The notes below the pieces were generated by a model, which saw nothing but the letters and a program-made list of their open reading frames with translations, ran no database searches and was not told the DNA's origin. A program made the position numbers and the translations under genes. A stretch of 64,000 nucleotides of DNA from Pirellulaceae bacterium (lineage in GTDB: Bacteria; Planctomycetota; Planctomycetia; Pirellulales; Pirellulaceae): the NCBI GenBank assembly GCA_029243025.1, contig JAQWSU010000055.1, forward strand, positions 62,001-126,000. The letters are read 5' to 3'. Position 1 is the stretch's first letter; each line of letters begins with the position of its first letter. This document shows positions 59,664 through 64,000 of the stretch, one piece after another.

Positions 59664-62366
59664 CTATTGGAACAAATTCAGAAAGTTGAGCGGGCCCTTT
59701 TCCCGTTTTGGTTCCTGGATCTCAACTTGGGCAAAACCGGTGACGCGGGATTCGCCTAAGGTTAACCTTGCGTCCAGGCCACGGAACCAACTCAGAATCG
59801 GTGAGACGAAGCTCGGCTCGACTGATTCGCCTTCAGTAAGACGTTCGGGCCAACGTGTTGACGACCAGTAGTCGACTCCTGTCGCATCGCGAACTCGGTC
59901 GTATTCGCCGCCTAAGGCGCAAATCAAATGAACGCCTAGGACGGATTCGGCTGCTTCGCGTGCTTCATTGGGTGGGACGCCGAATTGTTGGGATACGGTG
60001 TGCAAGAGTCGAGTGTTGCCAATCGAGGCTTGGTAGGCACGCTGGAAATCGAGCGCGGCGATCCAATTCTTCAGTTTCGATTGGGTGAGGTCATCGACGT
60101 GTATTCGTAACTGCGCTTCATGTTTGTCAGTCGCGAATGATAGTTCGGGCATCTCTGCTGTCAGGATAGTGCGACGGAAGGCGAACATCGAGAATTTTTT
60201 CCCCTCGGTTTTTTGCCACACTCCAAAGGGCAGCCGAGTCAAACCGTCTTGATCAGGTAACGGTGTGTTTCCCAACGGTAACGCTTGTAGGAATCCAATG
60301 GTTGGATGACTTCCCAGGTAAGCCGGAGCAGTCCGTATGATTTGCATGGCTCGCAATCTTCGCAAACCGGCAAATTTCACGGGTACATCCTTGTCCTGCA
60401 TGCCAAAGAATATCTGATGACTGTTGATATCCGGTCGAAAAGCCCCACCTTGGAGCGATGCTTGGATCGTGATCGCATCTTGCCGTGATTGTTTGACGAC
60501 CGATTTGGTCGGTGGACCAATGACCGAAGTAACGCGAGGATAATCATCGCGTTCAAAAGGCGCCATCTCCGCATCAATGACGAGCTGCTCTCGTCCGTTC
60601 TTAAGCGGTTTGCGGCGAAGTACCATTACCATGGGCGCGATGTTTTTCCAGGTTGACTTGTGACGGTCTGATAAATTCTGGTAGACGCGAACCTCTTCTG
60701 TGGTGACTTTTTCCAAGGGCACGTCTGGAATAGGGAGGAATGTGCCCCGAGCACCCCGCAAGGAATCAACCAATTGGTCGGCGTGTCCCTCAATTCGACT
60801 CTCGTCAGGCCGCTCGCCAAAATGAGCCGGCAGCAATCCCGTGAAGCGAAGATCTTCAATTGATTCGTGTGGGAGCTGTTCGTGGCTGGCGGCCAACTTG
60901 GCCATCCTTACTAATTCAAGTTGGACATCGGCATTGAGTCGACGCCGTAGTTCGATTTGGTAGTGGGGAGAAACGAGATTGTGGAAAAAACTCGGCGGGA
61001 CATAAGCAAACAAAGTGGCCTTTTCGGAAGCTGGATGATGAGAGCGAGCGAGTAAGAAGGCGGCAGTCTCACCTAAAGATGCTCGTTTTCCTGCTTGGGT
61101 CTCAATGAATTCCTGGACGAGTTTCCGAGTGTTTGTGACCAAGTGGTAGTTGCCAATCGAAATATAAAATGATCGCAATCGATTGTCGGGCGTTGTCGCG
61201 ATCGACACCGTGTGGTTGTCGATCTTGATATTCTTGATTGTCGCATTACTGTTGCGGCGCTTTTGAACCGCATTGCTTCGTTGTTTGATTAACTCGGCTT
61301 CCAGTACCTGCCGACTGCGAGATTCAAACAGCACGCCAATTGAGGCGCCTTCGCGTAAGTAGGTGTCATGCCCAATCATTGCGATGTCAGATATCAATTG
61401 TGGCCCGAGTATCGTGGCGAGACTGCTTTCCTTTAATCCCAGTTGGTCCTGAATCCGTTCGGCAGAACTTGAGTCCTGACCACGTAACGTTAAGGTGCGT
61501 TTTACACTGCCGCCATTCTGTTCAAGAAACTCTTTCATCCAAAGATAGTTTTTGAAATTACCATAACGGATGTAAAAGCAATCTTGAGGAACACGTAATG
61601 CGATGGGCTCAACCTTGGTCTCCGAGTCGCGACCGACGGATTGGAGCTTGGTTGCGTGGGACGCGGCCCAGTCAATCTTGGCCGGCAGTTTTTGATCGGC
61701 CCTTGTTCCGACGAGGGTCGGCTTCATCAGTGATTGTTTCATCGCCCTAACACGCGTCGATTCACTGTTGAGAATTAAAAGCAACGACATCTGCGGTATC
61801 GAATCGTGCTGATTCTCCAAGTCGCCGATGCTGTTTGAGTTCAAATCAAGTCGTCGTGATAACATCGACGTCAAATAGGTTTCCATCACCGCCGGGTAGT
61901 CGTTGAGGCTTCGATTCAGCGCTGCAACGGCGACGTATTGACTCCACCAATTTTTTTGCAGTTGTCGGAAGAGGGCGTCGTCGTCTTTTGGAACGATTAC
62001 CACGGTGTTCTTAACCGGGGTCATGATCGTCGCTTGAAATGGCGAGTCGCCCTTAAATAGGAAAAAAACGCTCACTGTTGATCGGGGGGCTGGGCTCTGC
62101 ATACCGATCAGTTGTCGTAACGCGCTGAGAACGCGGGTGTGTCCAAAAGCAGGATAAAAGATGCGTCCGTTGGACTCGGCAATCGTGTAGCCGTTCGTCG
62201 AGATCGGACCACTCGCTTCGCGGGAATCGAGTTGGAGTGTGACCCGAGCCACACCGAAGGGTTCGCCGACTGCAGCCTGAATAATCGGGTTGGATTGTAC
62301 CGATGAAACGGTGACCCAGCTGATCAAAAACGTCACGCTGCTGATTAGTATCCGTTCCCGTGACAT
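59664..62366 (-). CDS. Large exported protein of unknown function (900 aa)
   Basis: Not recognised. A signal peptide (ERILISSVTFLISWVTVSSV...) precedes a long soluble protein without Cys-rich or catalytic motif that I can name. It has alternating helical and beta segments, for example NTVVIVPKDDDALFRQLQKN, MSLLLILNSESTRVRAMKQS, YFYIRYGNF-like (CFYIRYGNFKNYLWMKEFLE) and NYHLVTNTRKLVQEFIETQA, suggesting repeats of a domain with an F-x-x-x-N-Y-x-W element. Planctomycetes encode many such giant exported proteins. The ATG at 62366 (GGGAG upstream) is preferred over a start 11 codons earlier. It converges with the AsmA-like gene and precedes no close neighbour. Confidence 0.75.
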   Translation of the reverse strand: MSRERILISSVTFLISWVTVSSVQSNPIIQAAVGEPFGVARVTLQLDSREASGPISTNGYTIAESNGRIFYPAFGHTRVLSALRQLIGMQSPAPRSTVSVFFLFKGDSPFQATIMTPVKNTVVIVPKDDDALFRQLQKNWWSQYVAVAALNRSLNDYPAVMETYLTSMLSRRLDLNSNSIGDLENQHDSIPQMSLLLILNSESTRVRAMKQSLMKPTLVGTRADQKLPAKIDWAASHATKLQSVGRDSETKVEPIALRVPQDCFYIRYGNFKNYLWMKEFLEQNGGSVKRTLTLRGQDSSSAERIQDQLGLKESSLATILGPQLISDIAMIGHDTYLREGASIGVLFESRSRQVLEAELIKQRSNAVQKRRNSNATIKNIKIDNHTVSIATTPDNRLRSFYISIGNYHLVTNTRKLVQEFIETQAGKRASLGETAAFLLARSHHPASEKATLFAYVPPSFFHNLVSPHYQIELRRRLNADVQLELVRMAKLAASHEQLPHESIEDLRFTGLLPAHFGERPDESRIEGHADQLVDSLRGARGTFLPIPDVPLEKVTTEEVRVYQNLSDRHKSTWKNIAPMVMVLRRKPLKNGREQLVIDAEMAPFERDDYPRVTSVIGPPTKSVVKQSRQDAITIQASLQGGAFRPDINSHQIFFGMQDKDVPVKFAGLRRLRAMQIIRTAPAYLGSHPTIGFLQALPLGNTPLPDQDGLTRLPFGVWQKTEGKKFSMFAFRRTILTAEMPELSFATDKHEAQLRIHVDDLTQSKLKNWIAALDFQRAYQASIGNTRLLHTVSQQFGVPPNEAREAAESVLGVHLICALGGEYDRVRDATGVDYWSSTRWPERLTEGESVEPSFVSPILSWFRGLDARLTLGESRVTGFAQVEIQEPKREKGPLNFLNLFQ

Positions 62367-62806
62367 GATCACTCCCTCGACAAACGCAGCTGGAAACAAA
62401 AACTCTTTTGTTGGTTCGATATGGCAATAGGCGCAGGATTGTACGCCAATTCGTACTCGATACTAGAGAAGTTTGATGGTCGATCGACGGAACGGGCAGT
62501 GAGTCAAAGATTAAGTGGGCGAAAATAAGTGGCCCGGCAGGGGAGGGCCGCCGTGCACCGCGTCGATTGACGTCGTGCGGTAATCTCAGCTCCGTCAAAA
62601 TAGCGGGAACGGTCTTTGCCGGAAAGCATGAGCACGCTGACTCTCAGTGACCGTTCGATCGTAAAAACTGGAATGAATTTCAGCGAGTGAGGTTCGAGGG
62701 AACGTCGATCTTGGTCTGGCTTGCGTGCTAGCGTTTCGGCGAAGTTGACGCCCGGTCGTTTCAGCGCGGATCGTTTCAGCGCGGATCGTTTCTCTTCGTG
62801 ACGCAG
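62367..62806. other. 440-bp intergenic region with a 15-bp tandem repeat
   Basis: Upstream region of the 900-residue protein and downstream of the truncated glycosyltransferase. It contains a 15-bp unit gtttcagcgcggatc twice in tandem (62758-62787). A 71-codon minus-strand frame starts at a GTGA overlap with the glycosyltransferase stop but is Arg/Thr-rich and reads through the repeat, so I do not call it. Confidence 0.55.
62758..62787. repeat. Two tandem copies of a 15-bp unit
   Basis: gtttcagcgcggatc at 62758-62772 and again at 62773-62787, in non-coding DNA shortly after the glycosyltransferase stop. Exact identity of the copies indicates recent duplication. Confidence 0.9.
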
Positions 62807-64000
62807 TCACCGAATCAGGTTTTCGAGCCGCTTTGCGGTTGGAGCGGGTCGGCCCAGTAGCAGTAGGTTTTGTTCGCGAAGAAAATAGGGGATTTCACCG
62901 AGGACTTTTATCCGTTGGGTGAGTTGAGGTCGGAGTTCCTCGTAACGATCGCGGGTTGTGATCAAGTAATGGTGAGGTTTTTCTGCCAGATAGTTTTGGA
63001 CTTGTTGGCTGTCGTCACTGCGGAAAAAGGGGACGGTTTGACCGGCGTAGAATACCCAACTTGGTTCATGCGTCGCATAGGTTGCGATTTGGGGCGATGT
63101 TGAGTGATCAATGAAGGCCAGTAATTGATCAATTTGTTGATGGCGGCTAACCCGTGGCGCGACAAAAGCAAAGAGCGTAATCACAAAGGCGATTGCGGCA
63201 GTCGCAAAAGCGGTCATTGCGATTGATCGCTGCGCTTGTCTCATCGCGATCAACGAGATGAGACCTCCAAGGAGAGGAATGCCACCCACGACTCCCAGCC
63301 ATTCGTCACCTGGCAAGTATTGATGAGCTGCGATGGGTAGGGCGAACAGGAGTGAGATTCCGACGACCACTAAGCAGGAGGCTGCGACTGCAGGCCACCA
63401 GGTCGCCAGTGATTGGTCGCTGAGGCGTCGCACGTAGGCCGAAATGAAACTGCCGACCAGAAGGGCCACAGCAGGGTAGGTCGGTGTGATGTAACTGGGA
63501 AGCTTCGTTTGCGCCACTGTGAAGGCGGTCAAATAAACACCGACCCAACAAACAAGCAGAGTAAAAGATTGCCGATTGGCCGGAGTTCGAATTGCCTGTC
63601 GTACCCAGAGGGTGACTGGGAGAGCGAAGACGGACCAGGGAAAAAAACCCACTAATAATGCGATTGGATAAAAAAAGATTGAGCCCTGATGTCCCTCGCG
63701 GGAATCCATGGCGCGGCCCAGATTGTGCTCAAAGAAAAAGCCTCGGAGCCATGCGCCGTTGGTTTCAATTCCGACGGCCAAATACCACGGAACTGCCACG
63801 ATGGCTGCCACCATGATTGCCGTCAAAGGTCGCATTTTCCAGCAGGTTTGCCAGAAATGTCGGGGAGTAAAGGGGCTGAGGCAGGTTCGGAGACGCTGAA
63901 TCCAAACGTCTAACCGAGTCGTCGGCATGCTTGAGTTCCGCCTAGCTGATGGCTGTCGAGCGATTAACAGGAACATTCCCAGCACCGCCGTCGGAAGCAC
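62807..64000 (-). CDS. ArnT-like glycosyltransferase of the PMT family, 5'-truncated by window edge (397+ aa)
   Basis: A polytopic membrane protein of the dolichyl-phosphate-mannose/ArnT-like family, which transfers sugars from a lipid carrier. Only the C-terminal part is in the window; the codon at the very edge happens to be GTG. Family features: FFFEHNLGRAMDSREGHQGS (conserved EHN region), FYPIALLVGFFPWSVFALPV, TVAQTKLPSYITPTYPAVAL (the KLPSYI element) and about six further helices, then a soluble C-terminal domain with YATHEPSWVFYAGQTVPFFR. The stop is at 62807-62809. The target could be lipid A or surface glycan. Confidence 0.88.
   Translation of the reverse strand: MLPTAVLGMFLLIARQPSARRNSSMPTTRLDVWIQRLRTCLSPFTPRHFWQTCWKMRPLTAIMVAAIVAVPWYLAVGIETNGAWLRGFFFEHNLGRAMDSREGHQGSIFFYPIALLVGFFPWSVFALPVTLWVRQAIRTPANRQSFTLLVCWVGVYLTAFTVAQTKLPSYITPTYPAVALLVGSFISAYVRRLSDQSLATWWPAVAASCLVVVGISLLFALPIAAHQYLPGDEWLGVVGGIPLLGGLISLIAMRQAQRSIAMTAFATAAIAFVITLFAFVAPRVSRHQQIDQLLAFIDHSTSPQIATYATHEPSWVFYAGQTVPFFRSDDSQQVQNYLAEKPHHYLITTRDRYEELRPQLTQRIKVLGEIPYFLREQNLLLLGRPAPTAKRLENLIR

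Noticed and set aside
62595-62810. 71-codon minus-strand frame starting in a GTGA overlap with the glycosyltransferase stop
   Set aside because: Composition is Arg/Thr-rich and it is partly a translation of the tandem repeat; it lacks any protein-like pattern.
1-64000. tRNA, rRNA, CRISPR arrays, insertion sequences, integrases
   Set aside because: No cloverleaf, array of spaced repeats, transposase or integrase motif was seen on reading both strands, although short tRNAs are easy to miss without a computed search.

Overview
The window is chromosomal DNA of a bacterium that looks like a member of the Planctomycetota, probably a Pirellulales-like lineage. This rests on gene families rather than on a marker gene: three PEP-CTERM secreted proteins, a double DUF1080 protein, a DUF839/PhoX-like Tat protein next to a di-heme peroxidase, ExbB/ExbD beside a giant TPR protein and a squalene-cyclase-like toroid protein, Tat-exported TIM-barrel isomerases, FIST, DUF309 and several families I associate with planctomycetes. 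There is no rRNA, tRNA, insertion sequence, phage gene or CRISPR array that I can see, so this reads as a stable core-like region. About fifty genes are supported. Both window edges cut a gene.

Layout. 1-7.4 kb: the N-terminus of a YhaN/SMC-like protein whose P-loop is degenerate, a MazG pyrophosphohydrolase, two PEP-CTERM proteins, a DUF839 Tat protein, a di-heme cytochrome c peroxidase with an APTTP repeat linker, and a lipoprotein. 7.4-19.6 kb: small exported or membrane proteins, a zinc metallopeptidase, a Cys-rich secreted protein, a TPR protein, a CBS-domain protein, a DUF1080 protein and a pseudopilin. 20.0-29.8 kb: the most striking cluster, with giant periplasmic TPR protein, ExbB, ExbD, a 1372-residue TonB-like membrane protein ending in a terpenoid-cyclase-like alpha-toroid, and a zinc-ribbon/PH membrane protein. 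29.8-44 kb: metabolism (class V aminotransferase, alkaline phosphatase, GH88-like hydrolase, NAD synthase, SDR, Gfo/Idh/MocA oxidoreductase, ThiS-ThiG), a release-factor-like protein and a large PEP-CTERM protein with calcium-loop repeats. 44-53 kb: a DinG-type helicase, a TIM-barrel isomerase, HisF, then PilT translationally coupled to a membrane-anchored GspE/PilB-like protein with a destroyed Walker A, followed by CvpA-like and DUF2007 proteins. 53-64 kb: MaoC, a second TIM-barrel isomerase, TerC, FIST, an AsmA-like protein, a 900-residue exported protein of unknown function, and a truncated ArnT-like glycosyltransferase.

How the genes work together. The 20-29.8 kb cluster has the parts of a proton-driven envelope machine: ExbB/ExbD motor, a candidate transducer with a very long linker, and a TPR scaffold. 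The PilT/pseudo-GspE pair suggests a type IV pilus or secretion motor with one active and one inactive ATPase. ThiS and ThiG supply thiazole for thiamine. Many other genes act in carbohydrate turnover and in the exported proteome.

Several intergenic regions contain strong hairpins, some with T-tracts and no obvious upstream gene, which may mark small RNAs. All family assignments come from reading the protein sequences and from remembered motifs; no database search was possible.
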